This document shows, one piece after another, positions 11,907 to 22,498 of a stretch of DNA of 64,000 nucleotides. The stretch comes from Shewanella colwelliana ATCC 39565 (lineage in GTDB: Bacteria > Pseudomonadota > Gammaproteobacteria > Enterobacterales > Shewanellaceae): positions 1 to 64,000 of the forward strand of contig NZ_JAEC01000007.1 in assembly GCF_000518705.1 (NCBI RefSeq), given 5' to 3'. Within the stretch, counting starts at the first letter, position 1. Every line of letters begins with the position of its first letter. A program made the translations under genes and the position numbers. The notes under the pieces were generated by a model, which saw only the letters and a list, made by a program, of their open reading frames with translations, was not told the origin of the DNA and made no database searches.

Positions 11907-12597
11907 GGGATAATTTTACTTAAGTTAGTCAGTTAATCAATCGTGGTTAAAAATCACACACCATCAGTAAATAATAATCTTTATTGAAAGCTTTGCGCTT
12001 AAAGTGTTGAAATATAAATGGTAATTTGTTTGTGGCATAGGGCTTAGGCTAGGTTCATTATAGTTACTCTTTTATTTCCCCAGCGTTTCCAACATAGTTA
12101 TCCACAGAAATATTGGATAACTGTGATAAAAGATCGTGAAAAGCATTTTGCAACCGCTTGTCAAGCCTAAGTAAGGCAAGTTTTACTCACATTTTGATGG
12201 ATAAAAATATTTACCTGTGAATAACCTTGTGGTTTGTTATTACAGATATTCTCAATCCCACAGGGTGGTTAAATTTCGTTCGATCCAGTTTGCACTGCTT
12301 GCTTTTTGCTCAGATCCTTTTTAATTATCTATATTAAACATGGGTTTAATTGTTTTTTGAGAGGGTTGTGGATCGTTGTTATTTTAAGCGGAATAGAGAT
12401 AAATAACATTTTCAACAGAGTTTCAAACAGAGATATCCACAGATTTTGTGGATATCCTTATGACCATCGCCCAGCCTCTGTTGATAAAATAAAATATTTT
12501 TGTTTTTTATCCAAATAATATCTGATAAGAGACAATTGCCGAGGACGCTGCTTTGTGAAACAATCGATCCATTAGAATATTTCAATTTGGAGTCCAT
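11907..12597. other. AT-rich mutH-rppH gap with DnaA-box-like sites
   Basis: No convincing coding frame. DnaA-type boxes: TTATCCACA at 12098-12106, TGTGAATAA (reverse of TTATTCACA) at 12216-12224, TGTGGATCG at 12367-12375, and the inverted pair GATATCCACA / TGTGGATATC at 12432-12456. Weaker relatives lie at 12113-12129. The region is unusually long for a divergent promoter in this neighbourhood. Confidence 0.55.
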
Positions 12598-13122
12598 GTG
12601 ATTGATAGTGACGGCTTTCGTGCAAATGTAGGCATCATTATCTGTAATCGCTTTGGGCAGGTTATGTGGGCTAGACGATTTGGTCAGCATTCCTGGCAAT
12701 TCCCGCAGGGTGGCGTTGATGAAGGCGAAACCGCCGAGCAAGCCATGTATCGGGAGTTGTATGAAGAGGTTGGGTTAAGACCTGAACATGTTCAAATTTT
12801 AACCTCAACTCGTTCCTGGTTGCGTTATAGATTACCTAAACGATTAATTAGGCAAGACAGTAAACCTTTGTGTATCGGTCAAAAGCAGAAGTGGTTTTTA
12901 TTACAGTTAAAGAGTCAAGAGTCGGCGATTAATTTGGCTGCCAGTGGTCACCCTGAATTCGATGATTGGCGCTGGGTCAGTTATTGGTATCCAGTGCGGC
13001 AAGTCGTCTCCTTTAAACGTGATGTATACCGTAAGGTTATGAAGGAGTTTGCACCCACGGCATTGCCGTTTCAGATGCAAGAGCATTCCCACAGTGGCAG
13101 AAGAAGAGGTCGCCGCAGATAA
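12598..13122 (+). CDS. rppH: RNA pyrophosphohydrolase (Nudix)
   Basis: Removes pyrophosphate from the 5' end of mRNA and so starts RNase E-dependent decay. The 174 residues begin at GTG ([14 protein letters not shown]). The full Nudix box G-x5-E-x7-REUxEExGU spans residues 38-60 (GGVDEGE ... RELYEEVGL). The C-terminus is basic (GRRRGRRR). The ptsP start follows after about 20 bases, so the two are probably co-transcribed, as in E. coli. Confidence 0.93.
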   Translation: MIDSDGFRANVGIIICNRFGQVMWARRFGQHSWQFPQGGVDEGETAEQAMYRELYEEVGLRPEHVQILTSTRSWLRYRLPKRLIRQDSKPLCIGQKQKWFLLQLKSQESAINLAASGHPEFDDWRWVSYWYPVRQVVSFKRDVYRKVMKEFAPTALPFQMQEHSHSGRRRGRRR

Positions 13123-13142
13123 TAGATATGGAGATTTAGGCT

Positions 13143-15374
13143 GTGTTAAAAACTCTAAGAGACATCACCCAGGCAGTTGCATCTGCCGATGATCTTCAAT
13201 CAGCCCTATCTCTATTGGTTACCCAAACAAAACTCGCTATGGCAACCCAGTGTTGCTCTATCTATATTTTAGAGGAGCATGAGCTGGTGCTGTCTGCCAC
13301 CGATGGTTTAGATCCTAATGCCATTGGCAATGTTAAGATGCCTGTGACTCAAGGCTTGGTCGGCTTGGTTGCCGAGCGTGAAGAACCCGTCAACGTTGCC
13401 GATGCACATCTGCATCCTCGCTTTAAGCTCTTCAGTGAAGTCGCTGAAGATAGCTTCCGTGCCTTTTTGGCCGTGCCCATTATCTATCAAAAATTGATCA
13501 TTGGTGTACTGGTTGTACAGCAAGCTGAGGCGCGTCAATTTAGTGAAGCAGAAGAAGCTTTCTTAATGACCTTAGCGGCGCAGTTGGCAATGACGGTCCG
13601 CGAGCAGCGCAAGCGTGCCGAAGTTGCATCAGCACCAAACCAGCTGTACTACAGCGGCACGACTGCAGCGAACGGTGTGGTCATTGCCCATGCTATGGTG
13701 TTGGGAGCCGACATTCCCCTTGAACAACCTGACACTTTTGCTAGCGATATTAACGCTGAGCAAGCTATGCTGCAGCAAGCACTCTCTGCGTGTCGTAATA
13801 CCCTTAGTGGTTTGTCACAGCGTTTTGATGGCGAGAATGAGAAAGAGGTTCAATCGATATTCTCCGCGCTGTTGCTACTGCTTGATGACACGAGCTTGGG
13901 AGGCGAATATGCTAGGGAGGTTGCACAAGGTCTAAGTGCCGTGTCGGCGGTGAGTCGCGTGTCCTTGCGCTATATTGCGCAGTTCCAGCAGATGCAAGAT
14001 CCCTATTTGCAAGAGCGGGCCAATGATATTCGTGATTTAGGTCAGCGAGTATTACGCCAGTTAATTGAACCACAAAAAATGCACATCGAGCTGGATGTGC
14101 CTGTGATTTTAGTGACTAAAGAAGCGACCGCTACCATGTTGGCCGAGTTCCCGCAGCATAAATTGGTCGGGATTGTCACAGAGCTAGGCGGAGTGAATTC
14201 ACATGCTGCAATCTTAGCTCGCGCGTTTGGGGTTCCTGCAATCATAGGGGTTGAGGGAGTACTCAACGCAGGTATAGATGGCAAACAACTGGTGTTGAAT
14301 GCCACTCGGGGGTAGGTGCTTGTTTCCCCCACTCCTACCCTCATTCGCGAGTATCGCCAGCTTATTTCTGCTGAGAAAGCCTTACAAAAACGCTTTAGCG
14401 ACGAATTACCCTTGCCGGCAAAAACTTTAGATGAGCGACGAGTCCACCTTTATCTAAATGCTGGGCTATTAAGCAGTTTAGCATCAGAGATTGCAGAAGG
14501 GGCTGATGGTATCGGACTGTATCGCACCGAAATTCCGTTTATGCTTCAGCCTAGATTTCCCAGCGAATCTGAGCAGGTTGAGGTGTATAAGCAGGTGCTC
14601 GATGCAGCGATAGGGCGACCAGTAGTGATGCGTACCCTCGACGTTGGTGGCGATAAACCATTATCTTATTTGCCGATCATTGAAGAAAACCCATTTTTAG
14701 GTTGGCGGGGTATCCGTTTGACCTTAGATCATCCTGAGCTGTTTTTAGTGCAATTACGAGCAATGTTGAATGCATCTGCCGCCAGAGATCAGCTGCATAT
14801 ATTGCTGCCAATGGTTTGCTGTCTCGACGAGATCGATCAGGCTATTGCCTATTTGGAGCAGGCTTACCTTGAAGTAAAGCAAGATCTGCATCCTCATCTG
14901 GTTCGACCCAAGATTGGCATTATGTTAGAGGTGCCAGCATTATTGTTTCAACTTGAAGAAGTGGCAAAACGAGTTGATTTTGTTTCGGTGGGCTCGAATG
15001 ACTTAACGCAATACTTGTTAGCGGTGGATCGCAATAACCCTAGAGTCAGTACCCTGTATGACTGCTATCATCCTGGCATATTGCGGGCACTCAAGCATGC
15101 ACGCATTGATTGCGATAAATACCAGTTGCCTGTGAGCGTGTGTGGCGAATTGGCGGGTGAGCCTATTGGGGTCATTTTGTTGGTGGCCATGGGATATGAT
15201 CAGCTGAGTATGAACCAAGGCAGCTTGGCAAAAATTAACTATCTGATCCGCCGTGTTTCCTATGCGGATTTAAGTGAATTGCTCGATAAGGCGCTCTCTC
15301 TTACTAATGGTACAGAAGTTCGTCAATTGGTCACCGCTTACTTAAAGGCTGCACAGTTAGATGAGTTTTTATAA
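13143..15374 (+). pseudogene. ptsP: PTS-Ntr enzyme I, interrupted by an in-frame TAG
   Basis: EI-Ntr phosphorylates NPr (PtsO) with PEP, feeding PtsN and nitrogen/potassium control. The N-terminal GAF domain (about 18-155) is the nitrogen-sensing part in E. coli. The swivel domain with the phosphoacceptor histidine (GGVNSHAAILARAFGVPAI) ends near residue 385. Codon 391 (14313-14315) is TAG. The same frame continues without shift as VLVSPTPTLIREYRQ into a complete PEP-binding barrel (LYRTEIPFM, RTLDVGGDKPL, GSNDLTQYLLAVDR) to 15374, giving the normal total of about 743 codons. A single base change explains the stop. GTG directly follows the TAG and could allow a separate C-terminal polypeptide. 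Confidence 0.9.
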
Positions 15375-15450
15375 CCAAATATGAGATTTTCATTCAGGGG
15401 CTTTTTACTTTAAGCTAAAGCTCTTTTTTGGTCGGGGCTATTGAGAAGTT

Positions 15451-16245
15451 ATGTTAACCATATTGTTGAGTTGTATTGCCCTGGGTGCCTTTATTGGCTT
15501 TATGGCCGGGTTGCTTGGCATTGGCGGTGGTGTTATTGCCGTCCCGGTACTGCTCTATTTATTACCCAAAGCAGGTGTGGCCCCTGAATATTTGACTCAT
15601 GTGGCTATTGCTACATCGCTCGCAGCCATTATTTTAACCTCTCTCTCTTCTGCTCGCGCGCATCACTCCCGTGGCAATATTCCTTGGCCACTGCTAAAAA
15701 TTATGCTGCCTGCTTTTGTCATTGGAGCATTGGGAGCGGGTTTTATTGCCGAGATGTTTTCTGCCAGTGCATTGAAACAAACCTTTGCGGTATTTGTGAT
15801 CCTAATGGCGATACAGATGATGTTTCCTGTTAGCCCTAAAGCCGCGGAACGTGAACTTCCCAAAGCTCCATACCTATTTGTGGCTGCGATGGTTATCGCG
15901 GTGGTCGCAGCATTAATGGGCATAGGTGGCGGTATTTTGTTGATCCCATTTCTGTGTTGGTGTGGCACCCAGATGCGTCAAGCTATTGGGTTTTCTTCGG
16001 TGACAGGATTGATGATCGCCACGTTTGGCAGTATTAGTTATATTATCGCTGGTTGGGGCACCACTGGGCTACCCGATTATATGCTTGGTTATATTTATCT
16101 GCCTGCGTTAGTGGGTATCGTTAGTACCTCTATGTTAATGGCCCCTGTGGGTGCAAAGGCGGCGAGTGTATGGCCGATAGCAAGGCTTAAACGTATTTTT
16201 GCATTGATGCTGATTCTAACGGGATTGAAACTCGTCGTTAGCTAG
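15451..16245 (+). CDS. TSUP-family (TauE/SafE) membrane permease
   Basis: 264-residue integral inner-membrane protein with about eight hydrophobic segments and two repeats of the family signature, GLLGIGGGVIAVPVLLYLLP near the N-terminus and ALMGIGGGILLIPFL near residue 155. TSUP proteins export or import sulfite, sulfoacetate or related organic anions; the substrate here cannot be inferred. It lies between ptsP and thyA, where lgt normally sits in E. coli. Confidence 0.85.
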   Translation: MLTILLSCIALGAFIGFMAGLLGIGGGVIAVPVLLYLLPKAGVAPEYLTHVAIATSLAAIILTSLSSARAHHSRGNIPWPLLKIMLPAFVIGALGAGFIAEMFSASALKQTFAVFVILMAIQMMFPVSPKAAERELPKAPYLFVAAMVIAVVAALMGIGGGILLIPFLCWCGTQMRQAIGFSSVTGLMIATFGSISYIIAGWGTTGLPDYMLGYIYLPALVGIVSTSMLMAPVGAKAASVWPIARLKRIFALMLILTGLKLVVS

Positions 16246-16315
16246 CGCACATTTTTGATGTTGCCAGTGGTATTAGGCAGTGTGAACAACTTTTTGACAT
16301 TTTGAGTATGGAATA

Positions 16316-17167
16316 ATGAAACAGTATTTGGATCTTTGTCACCGAATTATCGATGAGGGTGTTTGGGTTGAAAACGAACGCACTGGTAAGCGTTGCCTAA
16401 CCGTGATTAATGCCGATTTGGTGTATCGAGTTGACCGTAACGAGTTTCCGCTTATCACGACACGGAAGAGTTTTTGGAAAGGTGCTATTGCTGAAATGCT
16501 TGGGTATCTGCGCGGTTATGATAATGCGGCAGACTTTAGAAAGCTGGGAGCGAAAACCTGGGATGCTAATGCCAATGAAAATAGTGCGTGGCTCAACAAT
16601 TCTCACCGTAAAGGCTTGGATGATATGGGGCGAGTCTATGGAGTGCAGGGAAGGGCGTGGAGCAAACCTGATGGCGGTAGTATCGATCAACTGAAGAAGA
16701 TCGTTGATAACCTCTCTAAGGGGATTGATGATCGTGGTGAGATCTTGAGTTTTTATAACCCTGGGGAGTTTCATATGGGTTGCTTGCGCCCTTGTATGCA
16801 TACCCATAATTTTTCACTGCTTGGCGATACACTCTATTTAAACAGTTTCCAGCGCTCTTGTGATGTACCTCTAGGGTTGAACTTTAATCAGGTTCAAGTC
16901 TTTGCCCTGCTAGCCCTCATTGCGCAAATTACTGGCAAGAAAGCAGGCACGGCTTATCATAAGATTGTTAACGCCCACATTTATGAAGATCAACTGGACC
17001 TGATGCAAAATGTGCAACTAAAGCGCGAACCCATGCCATCACCGCAACTGCACATCAATCCTGACATCAAGTCTTTGCATGACATTGAAACTTGGGTGAC
17101 CATGGATGATTTTGAGGTCACCGGTTATGAACATCACGAAGCGATAAAATATCCTTTTTCGGTGTAA
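16316..17167 (+). CDS. thyA: Thymidylate synthase
   Basis: Converts dUMP to dTMP with methylene-tetrahydrofolate. The 283 residues match the Vibrio/Shewanella form, longer than the 264-residue E. coli enzyme. The nucleophile is C160 in RPCMHTH, and [20 protein letters not shown] and the C-terminal YPFSV are all present. GGA lies five bases ahead of the ATG. The 70 bases upstream hold no trace of lgt. Confidence 0.95.
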   Translation: MKQYLDLCHRIIDEGVWVENERTGKRCLTVINADLVYRVDRNEFPLITTRKSFWKGAIAEMLGYLRGYDNAADFRKLGAKTWDANANENSAWLNNSHRKGLDDMGRVYGVQGRAWSKPDGGSIDQLKKIVDNLSKGIDDRGEILSFYNPGEFHMGCLRPCMHTHNFSLLGDTLYLNSFQRSCDVPLGLNFNQVQVFALLALIAQITGKKAGTAYHKIVNAHIYEDQLDLMQNVQLKREPMPSPQLHINPDIKSLHDIETWVTMDDFEVTGYEHHEAIKYPFSV

Positions 17168-17227
17168 TGCCCACTGGCTAGACTCATGTTGAGCCATCTT
17201 GGTACAACATCCCGAAAATACTGAGGT

Positions 17228-17272
17228 AAAGCGCCATTATACTTGATGAGTTAATGGCGCTTTATTTGTTTT
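17228..17272 (+). terminator. Terminator after thyA
   Basis: AAAGCGCCATTA pairs with TAATGGCGCTTT (17228-17239 with 17252-17263) and a T-rich tail follows. Confidence 0.85.
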
Positions 17273-17307
17273 AACTGCATAAAAATATGCCACTCCTACT
17301 TCATTGT

Positions 17308-17331
17308 TTTATGTGAAGTCACTCACATAAA
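17308..17331. promoter_or_regulatory. Perfect CRP-type dyad upstream of nhaA
   Basis: TTTATGTGA and TCACATAAA are exact inverted arms separated by AGTCAC, so the core is TGTGA-N6-TCACA, the full CRP consensus. It lies about 170 bases upstream of the nhaA start, after the thyA terminator. No other hairpin purpose is apparent because no T-run follows. Confidence 0.7.
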
Positions 17332-17502
17332 CCTTTTCAAGTACACCGTTCTCCATTCAAAGAATGTTTAGTTGATTACTTAGTGTTAGCTAGCTACACT
17401 CAATACTTCGGAATTACCGATGTTTAATGCCGATGCAAACGATTATTCAGCGCGATTGCATTCCGCTAGACTCAATACATTACGTTTTAATGGAGTGTTG
17501 TT

Positions 17503-18678
17503 ATGGAAAAGGCTATTAGGAATTTTTTAAGCCAAGAATCTGCAGGTGGTATTTTGTTGATGGGCGCCGTCCTGTTGGCGATGCTGATGGCGAACTCGCC
17601 ACTTTCTGGAGTGTATCAGGGCTTTTTACACACAGAGATGCAGATCCGTGTGGGCAGCCTAGACATAGATAAAACACTAATCCACTGGATTAATGACGGA
17701 CTCATGGCACTGTTTTTCATGCTTATTGGACTTGAAGTGAAGCGTGAGCTACTTGAAGGCGCATTGTCTAGCCGTGAACAGGCCTCTTTGCCGACGTTTG
17801 CCGCGATTGGTGGTATGGTTTTTCCGGCCGCGATTTATCTGATTTTTAACTATTCCGACTCGCTGACTCAGGTTGGTTGGGCAATTCCTGCGGCCACCGA
17901 TATTGCGTTTGCTCTAGGGATCATGGCGCTGCTGGGCAGTCGTGTATCGGTTGCTCTAAAAGTGTTCTTACTTGCACTGGCAATCATAGATGACTTGGGT
18001 GTAGTGGTGATTATTGCTATGTTTTATAGCACTGATTTATCAACCATTAGTTTGATCATAGCGGCGGTTGCTATTATGGCATTAATAGCCTTAAATCGCA
18101 GAGGAGTCACGGCACTCGGCCCTTATGGTGTCGTTGGGCTTATTCTTTGGATTGCTGTACTTAAATCTGGCGTTCATGCAACGCTAGCCGGCGTTATTAT
18201 TGCGTTTTGTATTCCATTACGAGCCAAAGATGGTAGCTCACCTTCGGAGAGCTTAGAGCATGGCCTGCATCCTTGGAGTACCTTTATGATTCTGCCGATT
18301 TTTGCTTTTGCGAACGCTGGTGTTGATTTAAGCGGGATGAGCGTCAGTGATCTATTATCACCAGTACCAGTGGGCATTGCATTAGGTTTATTCCTAGGTA
18401 AACCACTTGGTGTGTTGTTCTTTAGTTATCTTGCTGTCAAGTTGAAACTCGCAGTACTTCCTGAGGGAATGGGCTGGCGTCACATTGCTCCAGTTGCAGT
18501 GATGTGTGGTATAGGTTTCACCATGTCGATGTTTATCTCATCCCTTGCCTTTGTCGGCGAAGGGGAGGTGTATGGTGATGTAGCACGGTTAGGCATTTTG
18601 ACTGGTTCGATTCTGTCTGCGGTAGTCGGTTACTTCTGGTTATCGAAGGTTCTACCTGAGAAAGGAGAAAAAGTATGA
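17503..18678 (+). CDS. nhaA: Na+/H+ antiporter NhaA
   Basis: Electrogenic sodium/proton antiporter of the inner membrane, 391 residues with about 12 hydrophobic segments. The essential aspartate pair is in [14 protein letters not shown] near residue 163, and [18 protein letters not shown] is the conserved N-terminal segment. GGAG precedes the ATG by about seven bases. A CRP-type site lies upstream and the regulator nhaR lies two genes downstream. Confidence 0.95.
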   Translation: MEKAIRNFLSQESAGGILLMGAVLLAMLMANSPLSGVYQGFLHTEMQIRVGSLDIDKTLIHWINDGLMALFFMLIGLEVKRELLEGALSSREQASLPTFAAIGGMVFPAAIYLIFNYSDSLTQVGWAIPAATDIAFALGIMALLGSRVSVALKVFLLALAIIDDLGVVVIIAMFYSTDLSTISLIIAAVAIMALIALNRRGVTALGPYGVVGLILWIAVLKSGVHATLAGVIIAFCIPLRAKDGSSPSESLEHGLHPWSTFMILPIFAFANAGVDLSGMSVSDLLSPVPVGIALGLFLGKPLGVLFFSYLAVKLKLAVLPEGMGWRHIAPVAVMCGIGFTMSMFISSLAFVGEGEVYGDVARLGILTGSILSAVVGYFWLSKVLPEKGEKV

Positions 18679-19058
18679 AAACTCACATAGTCGCTGCAAT
18701 GTTGTCATTGGGGATGGTTGCTGGCGCATCAGCCACTCAACTTGAAGCATGTAATACGGATATCAACAGTGTGTCGTGCCACTACTACCTAGAAGGCGTG
18801 GTCGATGGTGCCTTGATGTATAAGCCAAATGCCACAGGTAAACGCATAGAATCTGATGGTTATGAATCTAGAGCGCTGAAATATCGCAGTGGTAAGCGTT
18901 TTGAAGAAGCTAACCGTACCTATTGTGAAAGTCGTATCCCCGATAGAGAGGTGTTGGTTACCGGATTAGCCGAGGCGTTTTCAGAGGGGAGTATTAGTAA
19001 TATCGATGAACTCAACGCGGTGATGTATAGCTTGATGGATTGTCAGCGTCTTCAGTAA
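18675..19058 (+). CDS. Small secreted protein, Rap1a/Tai-like
   Basis: 127 residues with a signal peptide ([20 protein letters not shown]). The mature part has four cysteines (C26, C35, C84, C123 by my count) and the pattern [12 protein letters not shown], which resembles Rap1a/Tai-type periplasmic proteins. That family includes immunity proteins and many domestic proteins of unknown role. It overlaps the nhaA stop codon by four bases, so it is translationally coupled to the antiporter. Function unknown. Confidence 0.7.
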   Translation: MKTHIVAAMLSLGMVAGASATQLEACNTDINSVSCHYYLEGVVDGALMYKPNATGKRIESDGYESRALKYRSGKRFEEANRTYCESRIPDREVLVTGLAEAFSEGSISNIDELNAVMYSLMDCQRLQ

Positions 19059-19075
19059 CTGGAATCATTGATTTG

Positions 19076-19984
19076 ATGTCACACCTTAACTATAACCATC
19101 TGTATTATTTCTGGATGGTTCATAAGAAAGGCTCGGTAGCTAAGGCTGCCGAGGCTCTTTGCCTCACACCACAAACCGTTACTGGTCAAATTCGAGTACT
19201 GGAAAACCGCTTAAATGGCAGTTTGTTTAAACGAGCGGGGCGATCACTGGAACCTACTGAACTGGGAGAGTTGGTATTTCGGTATGCAGATAAGATGTTC
19301 AGCCTTAGCTATGAGATGTTGGACCTCTTAAATTATCAAAAAGATAATAACATCCTGTTTGAAGTGGGGATTGCCGATGCGTTGTCGAAAGCACTCGCCA
19401 GTCGGGTGTTGTTATCTGTGGTGCCAAGCGATGGCTCGATGCACTTAGCGTGTTTTGAAGCCACTCACGAAAGCTTAATGGAGCGCTTACGTGCTCATAA
19501 GTTAGATATGATCTTGTCAGATTGTGCTGGCGAGTCTCTTAAGTACCCTGAGATTTTGTCGAAAAAGTTGGGTGAGTGTGGTGTCGCTTTCTTCTCTTCT
19601 GAGCAATATGACAAGCCTTTTCCTGAGTGTTTGGAGTTAGGTAAGTTGCTTATTCCAGGTAAGCGAACTTCTCTGGGCCAGCAGTTACATCATTGGTTTG
19701 ATGAAAATGGCCTCAACGTGACTATCCTTGGCGAGTTTGATGATGCAGCGATGATGAAAGCCTTTGGTTATTTTCATCAAGGTATTTTTGTTGCTCCTTC
19801 TATCTATAAGCAAGATATCTTGGCGCATGATATGTTCTTACTGGGTGAGACCACTGATATTAAAGAGGTTTATCATGTTATGTTTGCCGAGCGAATGATC
19901 CAACATCCAGCAGTTAAACGCTTGCTTGAAACTGACTTTACCGACCTGTTTGCAGGTAAAGATTTGCAAGTTCAACGTTTATAA
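19076..19984 (+). CDS. nhaR: LysR-family activator NhaR
   Basis: LysR-type regulator that activates nhaA in response to Na+ in E. coli. The start [15 protein letters not shown] matches the E. coli NhaR N-terminus closely; an earlier in-frame GTG at 19040 would add 12 unrelated residues and overlap the previous gene. The helix-turn-helix is [35 protein letters not shown] in the effector domain is also conserved in the family. About 302 residues. Confidence 0.92.
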   Translation: MSHLNYNHLYYFWMVHKKGSVAKAAEALCLTPQTVTGQIRVLENRLNGSLFKRAGRSLEPTELGELVFRYADKMFSLSYEMLDLLNYQKDNNILFEVGIADALSKALASRVLLSVVPSDGSMHLACFEATHESLMERLRAHKLDMILSDCAGESLKYPEILSKKLGECGVAFFSSEQYDKPFPECLELGKLLIPGKRTSLGQQLHHWFDENGLNVTILGEFDDAAMMKAFGYFHQGIFVAPSIYKQDILAHDMFLLGETTDIKEVYHVMFAERMIQHPAVKRLLETDFTDLFAGKDLQVQRL

Positions 19985-20049
19985 AAACGGTGTGAAGCAT
20001 AAAGGGTTGCTGGTACACTAGCGCCAATAGTAGATAAGGGAGTAGTCGC

Positions 20050-20301
20050 GTGTTAGAGACGATGAACATTGCCAGAGTAAGATGGGCGTGCCGCCGTGGT
20101 ATGTTAGAGCTTGATGTGTTGTTTCAACCCTTTGTTGAGACTCAATATGAAAGCTTGTCTGACCAAGCTAAAGCCATCTTTATTCGGTTATTAGAGTGTG
20201 AAGATCCTGAATTGTTTGCATGGTTTATGGGTCATGAAGCCTGTCCTGATGCAGAGCTTGCCGCGATGATAGTACAAGTCCGTGGTCGTCCAGCGCCATA
20301 A
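20050..20301 (+). CDS. sdhE: FAD assembly factor SdhE
   Basis: 83 residues, promotes covalent FAD attachment to succinate dehydrogenase and fumarate reductase. The family motif RGMLELD (RGxxE) and IRLLECEDPELFAWFMGH are visible. GTG is chosen as start because AAGGGAG lies about eight bases ahead; the alternative is the ATG at 20062. It overlaps the next gene by 20 bases. Confidence 0.9.
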   Translation: MLETMNIARVRWACRRGMLELDVLFQPFVETQYESLSDQAKAIFIRLLECEDPELFAWFMGHEACPDAELAAMIVQVRGRPAP

Positions 20302-20692
20302 CTTTAGCATTACCGCTTCTATCGACCAACGCTTGTCGTTGGTCGTTTTTACTTCAATCTGTTTAACCTCCTTTCTTGCTTGGCCATCATTTACCATCAC
20401 TTGGTATATCATTTTACGCTATGCCTGTGCGATGCTGCTATTAAGCTACTTAGGCTGGCAGTTTTATCAATTAAAGACCTGGCATTGTAGCTTCTGGATT
20501 GATGAAGCGGGCAAGGCGGGACTCAGCAAGCCTAACATCTCCTGCCAACTGAAACGTTTCTGGGTGAGCCCATTTGCGGTGGTTTTTCAACTTGAAAATG
20601 ACCAAAGCAGCCATTTTGTGATTGTGTGGCGAGACATGTTAGACGACACAAGTTATCGTCACCTGTGTCGTCTGGTGTTAGCCCATGGTTAA
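20282..20692 (+). CDS. YgfX/CptA-like membrane protein
   Basis: 136 residues with two adjacent hydrophobic segments (about 20-60) followed by a soluble C-terminal part with [17 protein letters not shown] and [16 protein letters not shown]. Size, topology and position after sdhE match the YgfX family, which has been described both as a toxin partner of CptB/SdhE and as an unrelated membrane protein. The GTG start lies inside sdhE. The 3' end overlaps the convergent nadB end by four bases. Confidence 0.65.
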   Translation: MVVQRHNFSITASIDQRLSLVVFTSICLTSFLAWPSFTITWYIILRYACAMLLLSYLGWQFYQLKTWHCSFWIDEAGKAGLSKPNISCQLKRFWVSPFAVVFQLENDQSSHFVIVWRDMLDDTSYRHLCRLVLAHG

Positions 20693-22299
20693 TCTGGCAA
20701 CAGAATCGTTGGGGTCGGATCATCTGACTTATTGGGATGATCTATGTTGTAGTGGAGGCCTCGGCTCTCTTTACGCTCCATTGCGCAGCGAATAATCAGT
20801 TCGGCAACCTGCACAAGGTTACGCAGTTCGAGCAAGTTATTACTGACCCTGAAGTTACTGTAATATTCCTGGATCTCTTGTTGTAGCATCGCGCAGCGTC
20901 TCAAGGCACGTTCTAATCGCTTGTCAGAGCGAACAATGCCGACATAATCCCACATGAATAAACGCAATTCATGCCAGTTATGGGCAATAACCACCTCTTC
21001 ATCAGAGTTAGACACTTGGCTTTCATCCCATGCAGGAAGCTCGCCTGGCATTGGGATTTTTTCAAGTTGGCTTTCGATATCTTCGCCTGCTGCTCGAGCA
21101 AACACCAGACACTCTAATAGTGAATTACTGGCCAAACGATTGGCACCATGAAGACCTGTATACGCCACTTCGCCGATAGCATAAAGACCATTGAGATCGG
21201 TTTGTCCGTGTAGATCTGTCATGACACCACCACAAGTGTAATGGGCGGCGGGTACCACTGGAATCGGTTCTTTAGTGATATCGATACCCAGTTCCAAACA
21301 GCGCTTGTGAATCGTTGGGAAATGTTTAATCACAAAATCGGCGGGTTTATGAGTAATGTCTAGATAGACACAATCTGAACCTAGACGTTTCATCTCATAG
21401 TCAATGGCGCGAGCGACGATATCTCGCGGTGCTAATTCGCCACGCTCATCAAATTCAGGCATAAAGCGACTGCCATCTGGGCGACGTAAATAAGCGCCTT
21501 CACCTCGAAGTGCCTCGGTAAGTAGGAAGTTACGAGCATCGGCATGGTAGAGGCAAGTTGGATGAAACTGGTTGAATTCCATATTGGCTACGCGGCAACC
21601 TGAGCGCCATGCCATAGCAATACCATCTCCAGAAGCAATATCCGGGTTGGAGGTGTATTGATAGACTTTAGAACAGCCACCAGTGGCTAAGGCTACAAAT
21701 CGTGCTTTGACCGTTTCAACATGCTCTTGGTCGCGATTCCACACATAAGCGCCGAGTACGCGGTTGCCGGGGCGTTTAAGTTTTCGAGAAGTGATTAAAT
21801 CGATTGCGTTATAACGTTCAAGCACTTGGATATTAGGGTGAGTGAGCGCACGCTCTTGCAATGTGACTTGCACCTCCTTACCCGTGGCGTCTGCAGCATG
21901 CAAAATACGGCGATGACTGTGTCCACCTTCACGCGTCAGGTGGTAGGGGGCATTACTAGCGTCACCCTCAAAACCTTCCTCTTTATCAAAGGCTACGCCG
22001 CACTGGATCAACCACTCCATTGAGCTTTTGGCATTTTCGGCGGTAAAGGTCACAACTTCTTTGTCACATAGCCCCGCACCGGCAACTAACGTATCGGCGA
22101 CATGGGATTCAATGGTATCCTCTGCGTCGAACACCGAGGCGATGCCGCCTTGGGCGTAATAGGTGGACCCTTCGCTTAGTGGCCCTTTAGACAATAAGAT
22201 AACTTTTGCTTTTTCAGCGAGATGCAAAGCTAAAGTTAGACCTGCAGCACCGCTGCCGATAACCAAAACGTCAGATTGGTGTTCAACTACTTGTTTCAT
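20689..22299 (-). CDS. nadB: L-aspartate oxidase
   Basis: First enzyme of de novo NAD synthesis: oxidises aspartate to iminoaspartate with FAD, using oxygen or fumarate. 536 residues. FAD-binding [20 protein letters not shown] at the N-terminus, SSMEWL and the active-site [15 protein letters not shown] and AAHYTCGGV segments are all typical of NadB in the succinate dehydrogenase flavoprotein superfamily. Divergent from rpoE. Confidence 0.95.
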   Translation of the reverse strand: MKQVVEHQSDVLVIGSGAAGLTLALHLAEKAKVILLSKGPLSEGSTYYAQGGIASVFDAEDTIESHVADTLVAGAGLCDKEVVTFTAENAKSSMEWLIQCGVAFDKEEGFEGDASNAPYHLTREGGHSHRRILHAADATGKEVQVTLQERALTHPNIQVLERYNAIDLITSRKLKRPGNRVLGAYVWNRDQEHVETVKARFVALATGGCSKVYQYTSNPDIASGDGIAMAWRSGCRVANMEFNQFHPTCLYHADARNFLLTEALRGEGAYLRRPDGSRFMPEFDERGELAPRDIVARAIDYEMKRLGSDCVYLDITHKPADFVIKHFPTIHKRCLELGIDITKEPIPVVPAAHYTCGGVMTDLHGQTDLNGLYAIGEVAYTGLHGANRLASNSLLECLVFARAAGEDIESQLEKIPMPGELPAWDESQVSNSDEEVVIAHNWHELRLFMWDYVGIVRSDKRLERALRRCAMLQQEIQEYYSNFRVSNNLLELRNLVQVAELIIRCAMERKESRGLHYNIDHPNKSDDPTPTILLPD

Positions 22300-22407
22300 C
22301 AGGTATCATGGTAAGTTATGCGAGTATTGGCTATGTTAAACCATGATGAAAAATATGGATATAGGCGTGGCTTTAGAAAATAAATTCAATTAATGCCAAT
22401 TTTTTTA

Positions 22408-22434
22408 GAACTTTTTCGATGTGGGCTAGTCTAC
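22408..22434 (+). promoter_or_regulatory. Sigma-E-type promoter of rpoE
   Basis: GAACTT at 22408-22413, a 16-base spacer, then TCTA at 22430-22433 match the sigma-E consensus (GAACTT-N16-TCTGA). It is placed about 70 bases before rpoE, so rpoE is probably autoregulated as in E. coli. Confidence 0.75.
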
Positions 22435-22498
22435 ATATGTGAATATGATTCGAGCGACTGAGAAATCAGCATTTTAGATTTAGGAGTAGTCGGCTCGG

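Noticed and set aside
14313..14315. TAG in ptsP read as pyrrolysine or recoded
   Set aside because: Family members have an ordinary residue here and nothing suggests recoding machinery; a nonsense mutation is simpler.
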